In this document: piece by piece, positions 49,211-57,067 of the stretch
Layout: each line of letters begins with the position of its first letter
Numbering within the stretch: the stretch's first letter is position 1
Assembly: GCF_021729865.1 (NCBI RefSeq)
Contig: NZ_CP063400.1
Span: 1,116,001 to 1,180,000 of the forward strand
DNA length: 64,000 nt
Reading direction: 5' to 3'
From: Hydrogenophaga sp. SL48
GTDB lineage: Bacteria; Pseudomonadota; Gammaproteobacteria; Burkholderiales; Burkholderiaceae_C
Notes under the pieces: generated by a model
What the model was told of the DNA's origin: nothing
What the model saw: the letters and a program-made list of their open reading frames with translations, nothing else
Database searches by the model: none
Translations under genes and position numbers: made by a program

Positions 49211-49995
49211 GCTCGGTTTCCAGAGTGGTTCAAACGGCGCCAGATCAACACCGGTAGCCGCAATACAAACCCGATGAACAGCCGCGTGTGCATCCAGGTC
49301 AGCAGGGTGTTGTCGCGCAGGTATTTGAAGTGCGACACGCCGCCTTCTTCGGCGCTCAGGTAGCGCACCGGCGCGTCGATGTTGACCGGCCGCACGCCCG
49401 CCCAGCACAGGCGCACCACGGCCTCGGGATCGAAGTCGAAACGGCGCATGAAACGGTTGCCGCGCATGACCCGGATCAGCGGCGCGATCGGGTAGACGCG
49501 AAAGCCGTAGAGCGAGTCGCCCACGCCCATCCACAGCGTTTCCAGGTTGGCCCAGCCGTTGGACACCTTGCGTCCGTTGACGCGCAGCGCGGGCGCTTCG
49601 GGGCCGAACACCGGCTTGCCCAGCACCATGGTGCCGGCGTCGCGCTGCGATGCGGCCATGAAGGTGGGGATCAGGTCGGCCGGGTGCTGCCCGTCGGAGT
49701 CCATGGTGAGCGCGTGCGTGAAACCGGCCTGGGCCGCGAGCGAAATGCCTTCGAGCACGGCGGCGCCCTTGCCCTGGTTCTGCGGCAGCACGATCACCTT
49801 GAGACCCGGGTCATCTTGCGCAAGGGCCTGCAGGCTTTGGTCGGTGCCGTCGGTGCTGCCATCGACCACGACCCAGACGGGGGCCCACTGCGCGCGCGCC
49901 TGGCGCACGGTCTCCAGCACGCCAGGTCCGGGGTTGTAGCTCGGGATCAGCACCAGGTGGGTGGTGGAGGGGTTGGGCGTGGTTCGCTCAGTCAT
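49207..49995 (-). CDS. Family 2 glycosyltransferase of the aryl-polyene locus
   Basis: A 262-residue GT-A glycosyltransferase: LVLIPSYNPGPGVLETVRQ, VWVVVDGSTDGTDQSL, then MDSDGQHP (metal-binding DSD). GVRPVNIDAPVRYLSAEEGGVSHFK and a C-terminal amphipathic tail resemble glycosyltransferases of aryl-polyene loci, which in E. coli are fused to an acyltransferase (ApeJ) as I recall. Here the acyltransferase is the separate, overlapping gene at 49988. It probably adds a sugar to the polyene or its lipid anchor. Confidence 0.85.
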   Translation of the reverse strand: MTERTTPNPSTTHLVLIPSYNPGPGVLETVRQARAQWAPVWVVVDGSTDGTDQSLQALAQDDPGLKVIVLPQNQGKGAAVLEGISLAAQAGFTHALTMDSDGQHPADLIPTFMAASQRDAGTMVLGKPVFGPEAPALRVNGRKVSNGWANLETLWMGVGDSLYGFRVYPIAPLIRVMRGNRFMRRFDFDPEAVVRLCWAGVRPVNIDAPVRYLSAEEGGVSHFKYLRDNTLLTWMHTRLFIGFVLRLPVLIWRRLNHSGNRA

Positions 49996-50767
49996 CTTGG
50001 GCAGGTTCGGTGGGCGGGACGATCTCGCGGCGGAAATACGCGTCCAGCTCCTGGGTGAAAGCGGTGAAGTCGGTGGGGATGTCGAAGCGCCGGCCCAGGC
50101 GGGCCCGGACGTGCAAGGGCAGCTCCGGTCGGCGGAACAGCGGCCATGCCTTGCCCAGGTAGGGCGTGGAGAACTCCAGGATCACGGTTTGCACCGGGGC
50201 CCTGGCGCGGCTGGCGATCATGCCCAGCGTCAGGGTCAGCGGGTTGATCGGGAAGGCGGTGGTCCGGGTGCCCTCGGGAAAGATCAGCACCTGCCCACCC
50301 GCCTGCAGCCCGTCGCGGCTCTGCCCGACGATCTGCATCACGCCGTCGTTGCGGATGTAACGCGCCAGCCGCGCGGCCGAGCCGAACAGCAGGTTGTCCA
50401 TCAGACTGGCCTTCATCACACAGATCACGTTGGGCAGGCGGGAGATGATCAGCACCGCGTCGAGCAGGGAAGGGTGGTTGGCCGCGATGACCAGCGGGCC
50501 TTTGTCGCGCAGGCCGTCGAGTTCGCTCAGGTCGAAGCGGCAGGCGCACAGGGTGCTCAGGATGCGCAGGTAGAAACGGAAGCCGAGCATGATGGCCCGC
50601 CGCCCCACGCGCTGGCCCAGCGGCGCCGGCAGCAAGGGATGGAGCAGCATCGCGAAGGGCAACCAGGCCAGGCAGAGGGCCGCCAGACTGCCCAGGCCGA
50701 TGTGCATGGCCACGCGCTCGTACAGGGCCCACAAGGGACCGCTGCGGAGCCGGCGGTGGTCATTCAT
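49988..50767 (-). CDS. PlsC-type acyltransferase of the aryl-polyene locus
   Basis: A 259-residue 1-acylglycerol-3-phosphate acyltransferase-type protein. H98...D103 in AANHPSLLD is the catalytic H-x4-D, and VLIFPEGTRTT is the glycerophosphate-binding motif. ATG 50767 overlaps the MipA gene stop by 8 bp, and its stop overlaps the glycosyltransferase start by 8 bp. With the LpxL-type enzyme at 36870 this is the second acyltransferase in the locus, consistent with a lipid-anchored pigment. Confidence 0.87.
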   Translation of the reverse strand: MNDHRRLRSGPLWALYERVAMHIGLGSLAALCLAWLPFAMLLHPLLPAPLGQRVGRRAIMLGFRFYLRILSTLCACRFDLSELDGLRDKGPLVIAANHPSLLDAVLIISRLPNVICVMKASLMDNLLFGSAARLARYIRNDGVMQIVGQSRDGLQAGGQVLIFPEGTRTTAFPINPLTLTLGMIASRARAPVQTVILEFSTPYLGKAWPLFRRPELPLHVRARLGRRFDIPTDFTAFTQELDAYFRREIVPPTEPAQDD

Positions 50768-51626
50768 CAACCACGACGCGCTCTGCCGACTCACCCAGGA
50801 TCCAGGAGACCGCCACGCCCGCGGCGACGTAGTTCTTGGTGCGCACCAGCGGGCTGTCGGCAAAGCGCGCCCCGCTCAGGTTGTCGTAGCGCAGAAAGGC
50901 ACCGACCCAGTGTTTGGGGTAGCGCTTGGACACGCCGACGATGTACTGCATGCCCGCGAAACCGCCGCCGGCGGCATAGGCCGGGCGGCTGGCGGTGGCG
51001 TAGGCGGCATCGACGCCATAGAAGTAGTGGTGCTGCTTGCGGTCGCCGAAGAGCGGCCCGAGTTGCATGCCCACATTCCAGTCGGCCAGACCGGACAGGT
51101 CGCCGATGTCGAGGTTGAGCTTGGGGTGCACGACCCAGCCCAGGCTCCTGGAGTTCTTCTCCAGCGTGAAGGCGGCGCGCATGGGCAGCAGCAGCTTGAG
51201 CTGGCGGGCGCGGTTCTCGCTGCGCCACAGGGTCAGGTTCAGCTGTGGCCCGAGCTCGAAGTTGGCCTTCAGGTCGGGCATGCCCGCGCGCACGCGGATG
51301 TCGTCGCTGGAGGCGGGTGGCGACAGCGCCACCGAGAACGTCAGTTCCGCCAGGTCCGAGTCGAACAGTTCGGCACGCACCCCGTCGCGGTCGGCCTTGA
51401 GGAACTCACCCCGGTAGACGAAGTAGGGCGAGGGCAGCAGGAAGTTGTGGCGCTGGTCGGACCCGCGGTAGGCGGGGAAGCTGACCGTGGCGACGCCGAC
51501 GCCGGCTTCCCACAGAGGCTTTTCTTCGGCGGCCAGGGCAGCCTGACCGAACACACACAGCAGCAAGGCGCCCGCAGCCGCCCGCTTGAAAGAAGACGTG
51601 GGCAGGGGGCTGAGGGTGGGGGTCAT
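50760..51626 (-). CDS. MipA/OmpV-family outer-membrane protein
   Basis: A 288-residue protein with a signal peptide (ending near AALAAE) followed by WEAGVGVATVSFPAYRGSDQRHNFLLPSPYFVYRGEFLKADRDG, the MipA/OmpV start, and alternating beta-strand patterns to the C-terminus. The family forms outer-membrane barrels thought to scaffold murein enzymes. In this locus it could be an outer-membrane partner for pigment insertion. It overlaps both neighbours (4 and 8 bp), so it is part of the halogenase-led operon. Confidence 0.85.
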   Translation of the reverse strand: MTPTLSPLPTSSFKRAAAGALLLCVFGQAALAAEEKPLWEAGVGVATVSFPAYRGSDQRHNFLLPSPYFVYRGEFLKADRDGVRAELFDSDLAELTFSVALSPPASSDDIRVRAGMPDLKANFELGPQLNLTLWRSENRARQLKLLLPMRAAFTLEKNSRSLGWVVHPKLNLDIGDLSGLADWNVGMQLGPLFGDRKQHHYFYGVDAAYATASRPAYAAGGGFAGMQYIVGVSKRYPKHWVGAFLRYDNLSGARFADSPLVRTKNYVAAGVAVSWILGESAERVVVDE

Positions 51627-52957
51627 GCGTTGTACAGGGCGTGGTCGTCCACCCGGCGGATGTTGAAGCGGCGGCGCTGCCAGGCCATGAACGCGCGCTT
51701 GGGTTGAAGGACGTTGGCCGTGTAGTACAGGGCCTTGAAGAACAGGATCGAGCGCCAGATCGGCGTCTTGCCGAACACGTCACCGGCCAGCACCGACAGG
51801 ATGGCCTCTTCGACGCGGAAGATGTTTCGGGGGCCCATCAGGAAGTCCCGCATGATGGGGTTGGTCACACGGTAGATGAACCACGAGAACGCCTTGGGGC
51901 CGTGCCGCATCACGCGGTCAAAGCGCCTGAGCGCGGCGCCCGCCTTTTTCGGTTCACGCAGGCAGGTGTCGACGGTGTCCGCGCCGACGACCGCGCTGTG
52001 CATGGCCAGCCACACCCCCGAGGAAAACACCGGATCGATGAAGGCGTAGGCGTCGCCGAGCAACAGGTAATTCGCGCCGTGGTTGCTCTGCGAGACATAG
52101 GAGAAGTTGCCGGTGGCCTCGACCGGGCTCACCTGGGTGGCATTCTTGAGGCGCTCGACGAGGGGCGCGCACGTCGCGATGTTGTCCATCATGAACTGCT
52201 GCAGGCTGCGCTGCCCGCGCGTCTTCATGTGGTACGGCCAGGTGACCATGCCGATGCTGGTGGTGCCGTTGGTCAAGGGGATGAACCAGAACCAGCCGTG
52301 CGCGAACCAGAAGATGGTGATGTTGCCTTCGTCGCTGCCTTCGTGCCGCTGGGCGCCGTCGAAGTGGGCGTAGACCGCCGAGCTGTTGTGACGAGGGTTG
52401 CGCTGCTTGATCTTGAAGCGGTTGGCGAGGAAGGTGTCGCGACCCGAGGCGTCGATCACATAACGCGCACGCCACCGTTGCTCCTGGCCATCGTCGCAGC
52501 GCGCGGTGATGTCGGCGCCACCGTCGGCCAGGAATTCCACCCCCGTGACCTTGACGCCTTCGTGCATCTCGGCGCCCTTGTCCGCCGCGTGGCGGAACAG
52601 GATGTTGTCGAAGTCGGCGCGACGCACCTGGTAGGCGGCGGGCATGGATTTGTCCCAGGCGCCTGCAAAATGAAACGTCTGTGTCCAGTCGTGATCGGGC
52701 GACACGAACTCGGCACCGGGCTTGTGCATGCCAATGGCCTTGACCTGCTCGGCGATGCCCATCTTCTCGAACAGGGGCAGGTTGGCCGGCAGCAGCGATT
52801 CGCCGATGTGGAAACGGGGGTGGTGGGCTTTTTCGAGCACCACCACGTGGTGCCCCTTGTCGGCCAGCAGGCTGGCCACGGTCGAACCGGCGGGGCCGCC
52901 GCCGATCACGAGCACGTCACAGCGCTGGCCTGGTTCCCCTTGGGCCTTTGGATTCAT
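51623..52957 (-). CDS. Flavin-dependent halogenase-like protein 1
   Basis: A 444-residue FAD-binding protein of the halogenase family. GxGxxG is at 19-24 (VIGGGPAGS). The halogenase signature WxWxIP is present as GWFWFIP at 221-227. GDAYAFIDPVFSSGVWLA near 301-318 is the typical FAD/chloride-site region. K79 in HKPGAEF is in the place of the catalytic lysine that holds the hypohalous species. The size suits the phenol/pyrrole (carrier-bound substrate) type rather than tryptophan halogenases. It heads a coupled series down to the antiporter and has its own good promoter (53019-53046). Relatives without halogenation activity exist (geranylgeranyl-reductase-like), so function is probable, not proven. 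Confidence 0.8.
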   Translation of the reverse strand: MNPKAQGEPGQRCDVLVIGGGPAGSTVASLLADKGHHVVVLEKAHHPRFHIGESLLPANLPLFEKMGIAEQVKAIGMHKPGAEFVSPDHDWTQTFHFAGAWDKSMPAAYQVRRADFDNILFRHAADKGAEMHEGVKVTGVEFLADGGADITARCDDGQEQRWRARYVIDASGRDTFLANRFKIKQRNPRHNSSAVYAHFDGAQRHEGSDEGNITIFWFAHGWFWFIPLTNGTTSIGMVTWPYHMKTRGQRSLQQFMMDNIATCAPLVERLKNATQVSPVEATGNFSYVSQSNHGANYLLLGDAYAFIDPVFSSGVWLAMHSAVVGADTVDTCLREPKKAGAALRRFDRVMRHGPKAFSWFIYRVTNPIMRDFLMGPRNIFRVEEAILSVLAGDVFGKTPIWRSILFFKALYYTANVLQPKRAFMAWQRRRFNIRRVDDHALYNA

Positions 52958-52975
52958 GGGATGAGATTCTGAAAG

Positions 52976-52993
52976 GCCGACCGGGCGGTCGGC
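52976..52993. promoter_or_regulatory. Perfect palindrome in the leader of the halogenase-1 gene
   Basis: GCCGACCG-GG-CGGTCGGC, 8+2+8 and perfect, lies 19 bases before ATG 52957 and downstream of the promoter at 53019-53046. The GACCGnnCGGTC form resembles TetR-family operators. On the RNA it is a strong stem followed by CTTTC, so it could instead be an attenuator or a terminator for halogenase 2. Confidence 0.55.
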
Positions 52994-53018
52994 GTTGCTA
53001 CGGGGCGATCAGGCTCGG

Positions 53019-53046
53019 ATGATAGTCGCTCCGGTGCTCCTGTCAG
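53019..53046 (-). promoter_or_regulatory. Sigma-70-type promoter for the halogenase-1 operon
   Basis: On the minus strand: -35 CTGACA (53041-53046), 16-bp spacer, -10 TATCAT (53019-53024). Both boxes match 5 of 6 consensus positions. It lies in the 150-bp gap between the two halogenase genes. Confidence 0.6.
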
Positions 53047-53107
53047 CATCCGGCAGGCCCGGCCTCCACCCCCCGTTTCAGGGCGCTGCGAGCCGCCCTG
53101 GAGCCGT

Positions 53108-54745
53108 TCAGCAGACCGCTTCGGGCAGCATGCTGGCGCTGTCTGCGGGCTCGGCGTCGGCCGCATGGGCCGGCAGCGACGCCACCAGTTCGCGGGTGTC
53201 CAGTGCCGGGTGATCGCTCAGGGCCCGCTGCAGGATCTCGGTGGCGAGCTGTTGCAGCTGCGTGTGCGACCCCCGGATGCGGGCCACGAAGCCGTCGGTG
53301 TCCAGGTTGTCGTTCAGGCTGCGGTTGAGTTCGGCGAACCAGGGAATCGACGCCTGATCCAGCATCACCGCCGGGTTGCGCTTCTGGCTCCGCGTGGACC
53401 ACTGGCGCAGGAAGTTCTGCACCGCCACGTTGAGCCGCTGGCACTCGGCCAGCTCGGTGCGCAAGGACGCGAGCACCGAAAGGTCGGTCAGGCGGTTCTG
53501 GAAGAAGAACTGGGCCAGCACGCCCCAGTAGTAGGTGTAGTCCCAGATCACCTTGACCGGGAGCACCTCGGGGTCGCCGAACAGCGGGTACTGGTCCTGG
53601 TACAGCGCCATGGTGCTCTCGTAGAACGAGTGGAACAGCTGGTCGAAGATCTGGGCACGCGCGCCCAGGCGCTCACCCCGGCGGTCCATCGCGACCAGCT
53701 CCGTGATGTAGGTGTTGCTGATCGCGATGAAGTCGCTGCCCGGTGAATAAAACGGATCGAGGAACAGGCCGGCCTCACCCGTGAGTGCCCAGCGGTCGGC
53801 GGAGAACACCTGCTTGCAGCCGTAGGAAAAGCGCTTGAAGAAGGCGAAGTCCTGCAGCAGCTCGCGTTTGGGGTCGAGTTCGTCGAACAGCAGCGGCTGG
53901 TACTTCTCCAGCCAGGTCATGGCCTTGTCGAAGCTGTCCATGGTGGCGAGCGGGTGGATCGCCGGGTCGGCCACGATGCCCACCGAATGCGAGCCCGAGG
54001 CCAGGGGAATCAGCCAGACCCAGTAGCCCGCACCCACGAGGTGGTTGGTGGAGAGCCAGCGCGCCTGCGGGTCGCAGCGCTCCTGCCACTCGGTGTTGTC
54101 GCTCCATTGGTCGAGGTGGATGCGGTCCTTGATGCGAAACCACACCGCGTGGGCCGCGTGACCGTTGGGTTCGGCCAGGTTGAGCTTGCGCTTGAGCAGG
54201 CCGGCGCGGCCACAGGCGTCCACCACCCATTTCGCGCCCACGGTGTGGGAAACGCCTTCGTGTTCGTACACCACCTGGTGCTTCGCATCGGCGGCGGACC
54301 CGCTGTCGGCCAGTTCGATCTGCCGCACCATGCCGCCTTCGACGAGCCGGATGCCACGGTTTTGCACCTCGGCCGACAGGAAGTTCTCGAAGATGCCGCG
54401 ATCGATCTGGAAGCTGGGCACCGCCAGGTATCGGCTGGCGCCGATCTCGGTCACCTGATCGATGTCGCGGCGGCCTTCGGAAAAGAAAAAGCGGAAGCCG
54501 AACTTGCGCAGTTGCTGGTTCTTGAGGTGGTCCCCCAGCCCGAGCACCTTGTCGAAGTAGTGCGCGCCGATTTCCACGGACGACTCGCCCACCTTGTGCG
54601 CGGCTTCGGGGGCCGGCTGTGCTCGCCGCTCCAGCACCAGGACATCGAGGTCGGGATCGCGCCGTTTCAGCTGCAGGGCCAGCGTGAGACCGGCAAGACC
54701 GCCGCCGAGGATGACGACATCGTGAAGGGAGGGGGTGTTGACCAT
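53108..54745 (-). CDS. Flavin-dependent halogenase-like protein 2
   Basis: A 545-residue FAD-binding protein of tryptophan-halogenase length. GGGLAG near 14-19 is the dinucleotide motif, HKVGESSVEIG the following family block, WxWxIP is WVWLIP at 242-247 (GYWVWLIPLASGSHSVGIV), and GEAGLFLDPFYSPGSDFIAIS near 323 is the FAD-site region. K81 in RKFGFRFFF may be the catalytic lysine. The C-terminal 150 residues are helical and longer than in halogenase 1. It lies 39 bp downstream of the CLF gene and is part of the KS/CLF operon. It shows only distant similarity to halogenase 1, so the two may act at different positions or steps. A non-halogenating oxidoreductase role cannot be excluded. Confidence 0.75.
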   Translation of the reverse strand: MVNTPSLHDVVILGGGLAGLTLALQLKRRDPDLDVLVLERRAQPAPEAAHKVGESSVEIGAHYFDKVLGLGDHLKNQQLRKFGFRFFFSEGRRDIDQVTEIGASRYLAVPSFQIDRGIFENFLSAEVQNRGIRLVEGGMVRQIELADSGSAADAKHQVVYEHEGVSHTVGAKWVVDACGRAGLLKRKLNLAEPNGHAAHAVWFRIKDRIHLDQWSDNTEWQERCDPQARWLSTNHLVGAGYWVWLIPLASGSHSVGIVADPAIHPLATMDSFDKAMTWLEKYQPLLFDELDPKRELLQDFAFFKRFSYGCKQVFSADRWALTGEAGLFLDPFYSPGSDFIAISNTYITELVAMDRRGERLGARAQIFDQLFHSFYESTMALYQDQYPLFGDPEVLPVKVIWDYTYYWGVLAQFFFQNRLTDLSVLASLRTELAECQRLNVAVQNFLRQWSTRSQKRNPAVMLDQASIPWFAELNRSLNDNLDTDGFVARIRGSHTQLQQLATEILQRALSDHPALDTRELVASLPAHAADAEPADSASMLPEAVC

Positions 54746-54784
54746 GGGGGGAAGTATCGCCTCAAACGGTGACCGGGCGGCCTG

Positions 54785-55639
54785 TCAGGGGGTGTCGCCA
54801 GCGGTAACGGGCGACAGGCGCCTGGGGGCGTCGCCATCCCGGGCTGTCCATTCGATGTGCAGGGATTGGTGGGCGGAAAGGGCCAGTACCAGCGGCGCGC
54901 CGTCGTCCCGTGCCAGCGATTCGAACAGTGGCAACGCGGGGGACATGCCGTTGCCCGCCAGGGCACGCGCCGCGTCGCTGTGCAGGACGGGCGCCTTGAC
55001 ACGGCCGGAGGCCAGCCGCCAGCGCCAGGTGGCCTGCGTGCGGCGACCGCTTCGCGGGCTCAGCACCAGCGCCACCGCCAGCGCCCCCTCGCTGCGCGTG
55101 GTGTGCTTCAGGGCGTCCACCGCCCCGGTGTCGTAGCCCGTGAGCAGCACCGGGCGGCGCTCGGACTCGCAGAGCACCAGGGCCTCCAGCAGCCCGTTCG
55201 CGAAGCTGTGGCCCGCGCCGTTGACGGCGGTGTTGGCGCGGACGTTGTGGCTGAGCATGCTCCAGAGCCCCACAGGGGCATTGTGGATGGAGTGCAGGAA
55301 CCGGGTCGGTGAGACCAGCAGGGGCGTGTGCACCAGCGTGCTGCACAGGTGGTCGATGATGGGCAGGTCACCGTGCGCCGAGCAGAACACCGCCAGCAGC
55401 TCGCCGGGGTCACGGCCCGCGTCCCGAACCGCTTCGTCGCTCGCGGTCAGCGCCAGCGCCACCGTGTGCGGGGCCCGGCGCCGCTCGGCCGCCGACAGCG
55501 TGGCCGGCGGTGGGCACACGGAGCGCGGTGGCTGTGCCGGTCCGGCTTCACCGCGCAACGCCGCTCGCGCCAGCGCCCAGCCCGGCAAGGTGGGTGCCCA
55601 GAGGGCGATGCCTTCCACATGGGCGGTGAAGCCGCTCAT
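54785..55639 (-). CDS. Second chain-length factor (ApeC-like)
   Basis: A 284-residue KS-like protein lacking the active-site cysteine (VNGAGHSFANGLLEALV in that place). HSIHNAPVGLWSMLSHN is the ApeC-type signature also seen in the CLF at 44317. I chose ATG 55639, whose ATGA overlaps the KS stop; the open frame upstream is antisense-like and not coding. It should pair with the ketosynthase at 55636-56862. A second KS/CLF dimer in one aryl-polyene locus is unusual. Confidence 0.86.
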   Translation of the reverse strand: MSGFTAHVEGIALWAPTLPGWALARAALRGEAGPAQPPRSVCPPPATLSAAERRRAPHTVALALTASDEAVRDAGRDPGELLAVFCSAHGDLPIIDHLCSTLVHTPLLVSPTRFLHSIHNAPVGLWSMLSHNVRANTAVNGAGHSFANGLLEALVLCESERRPVLLTGYDTGAVDALKHTTRSEGALAVALVLSPRSGRRTQATWRWRLASGRVKAPVLHSDAARALAGNGMSPALPLFESLARDDGAPLVLALSAHQSLHIEWTARDGDAPRRLSPVTAGDTP

Positions 55640-56862
55640 GCGCCGGCCGCCGCAGGGTTCGTGGGGTGGCCCAGCACCAGCACGCAGTTGCTGCCGCCGA
55701 AGGCAAAGGCGTGGCTCACCGCGTGTCGCACCCGGGCGCGAACCGGGCCGATCCGCAGGTGGTCCCGCATGCCCGGTTCCACCGAGGTGGTGTTCACCGT
55801 GCCGGGCAGGATGCCGTGCTCGAGCGCCAGCAGGGTGAACACCGCGCCGAGCGCGCCCGCCGCACCCAGGGTGTGGCCCGTCATGCCCTTGGTGGAGCTG
55901 GCCGGGGTGCCGGGCGCGAAGCGACGGGTGATCAGGCCGGCCTCGACGTCGTCGTTCTTCGGCGTGGCGGTGCCGTGCAGGTGGATGTAGCCCACCTCGC
56001 TGGCAGGCAGACCCGCCCGGGCCAATGCCTGATCGAGCGCGGCCTCCGCGCCCGCGCCGTGGGGGTCGGGGGCGGAGAGGTGGTGGGCATCGCTGGATTC
56101 CCCGCACCCGAGCAGCTGCAGCCCGCCGGGCGCCCGTTCGAGCAGGGCGAAGGCGGCGGCCTCACCGACGTTGATGCCCCGGCGGCGGGTGTCAAACGGC
56201 TGGCAGGGGTCGGACGACACCAGTTGCAGCGCGTGGAAACCGAACACCACGCTGCCGCACAGGCTGTCCACCCCGCCCACCACGGCGGCGTCGACCAGGC
56301 CCAGGCGCATCAGCCGCTCGGCGCAGGCAAACGCCTTGGCGCTGGACGAGCAGGCGGTGGAGATGGTCTGCGCCGGGCCGCGCAGACCCAGCGCCTCCTG
56401 GACGAAACCGGTGAGCGAATGCAAGGTGTGCAACGCGGGGTTGTCGGGTTGAGGAGGGAATTCGCCGCACTGTGCCAGCACCTGGTAGGCGTCCTCCGTG
56501 GCCCCGATGCTCGCGGTGGACGAGCCCATCACCACCGCCACCCGGTGGGCGCCGTGCTGGTCTGCGGCGCGCTTCACGGCGTTCATGAATCCGTCGGCCT
56601 GCAGGCCTCGCCAGGCCAGGCGGTTGTTGCGGCAGTCCCAGTGCTGCCACGGATCGGGCAGCGGCTCGTCAAGCCCCGCCACCCGCCCGACCCAAGTGTT
56701 CAGGGCCTGGGCCATGGGCACCACGCCAAAGTCGTGGGGACCCAGCGGGGACAGGCCGCAGCGGCCGTGGGCAACGGCATCGAGGTGGTGTTGGTTGCCA
56801 GATCCCAGGGCGGAGGTGGCGGTGTAGGCGCTGACACGAACGGGGCACGGTCGGTATGTCAC
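55636..56862 (-). CDS. Second beta-ketoacyl synthase of KS/CLF type (ApeO-like)
   Basis: A 408-residue ketosynthase starting at GTG 56862. Active site: C171 in ISTACSSSAKAFA, H296 in IHLHGTATPKND, K325 and H330 in TKGMTGHTLGAAGA, all intact. DCRNNRL and the general layout match the KS at 43130, so they are paralogues. It opens the minus-strand block, followed by its CLF and halogenase 2. Its upstream region holds a promoter and a palindrome shared with the divergent membrane-protein gene. Confidence 0.9.
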   Translation of the reverse strand: MTYRPCPVRVSAYTATSALGSGNQHHLDAVAHGRCGLSPLGPHDFGVVPMAQALNTWVGRVAGLDEPLPDPWQHWDCRNNRLAWRGLQADGFMNAVKRAADQHGAHRVAVVMGSSTASIGATEDAYQVLAQCGEFPPQPDNPALHTLHSLTGFVQEALGLRGPAQTISTACSSSAKAFACAERLMRLGLVDAAVVGGVDSLCGSVVFGFHALQLVSSDPCQPFDTRRRGINVGEAAAFALLERAPGGLQLLGCGESSDAHHLSAPDPHGAGAEAALDQALARAGLPASEVGYIHLHGTATPKNDDVEAGLITRRFAPGTPASSTKGMTGHTLGAAGALGAVFTLLALEHGILPGTVNTTSVEPGMRDHLRIGPVRARVRHAVSHAFAFGGSNCVLVLGHPTNPAAAGA

Positions 56863-56904
56863 GGCGGGCTTGGTCGGCGAAGGTCGGCAAGATGGCGCAG
56901 CCGG

Positions 56905-56953
56905 ATTCTAGGGAGAACACAAAGGCTTTGTCGGGCAAGGGACTCGTTAAAAT
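56905..56953. promoter_or_regulatory. Divergent promoters around a shared palindrome
   Basis: A 6+1+6 perfect palindrome ACAAAG-G-CTTTGT (56919-56931) lies between a minus-strand -10 TAGAAT (56905-56910, facing the KS gene) and a plus-strand -10 TAAAAT (56948-56953, facing the ApeG-like gene). CTTTGT inside the palindrome is 16 bp from TAAAAT and could be its weak -35. A protein bound here would affect both directions. Confidence 0.45.
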
Positions 56954-57067
56954 CAGGCGCATCCCTCCGGGTCTGCCGCAGCGCTCGCTGAACCGCCGGC
57001 ACGGCCTCCGCACCGCGCGCCCACCCCACTGGGGAGTGCCCCCTCCCTTTCTTCGACCCCGCGCCCC

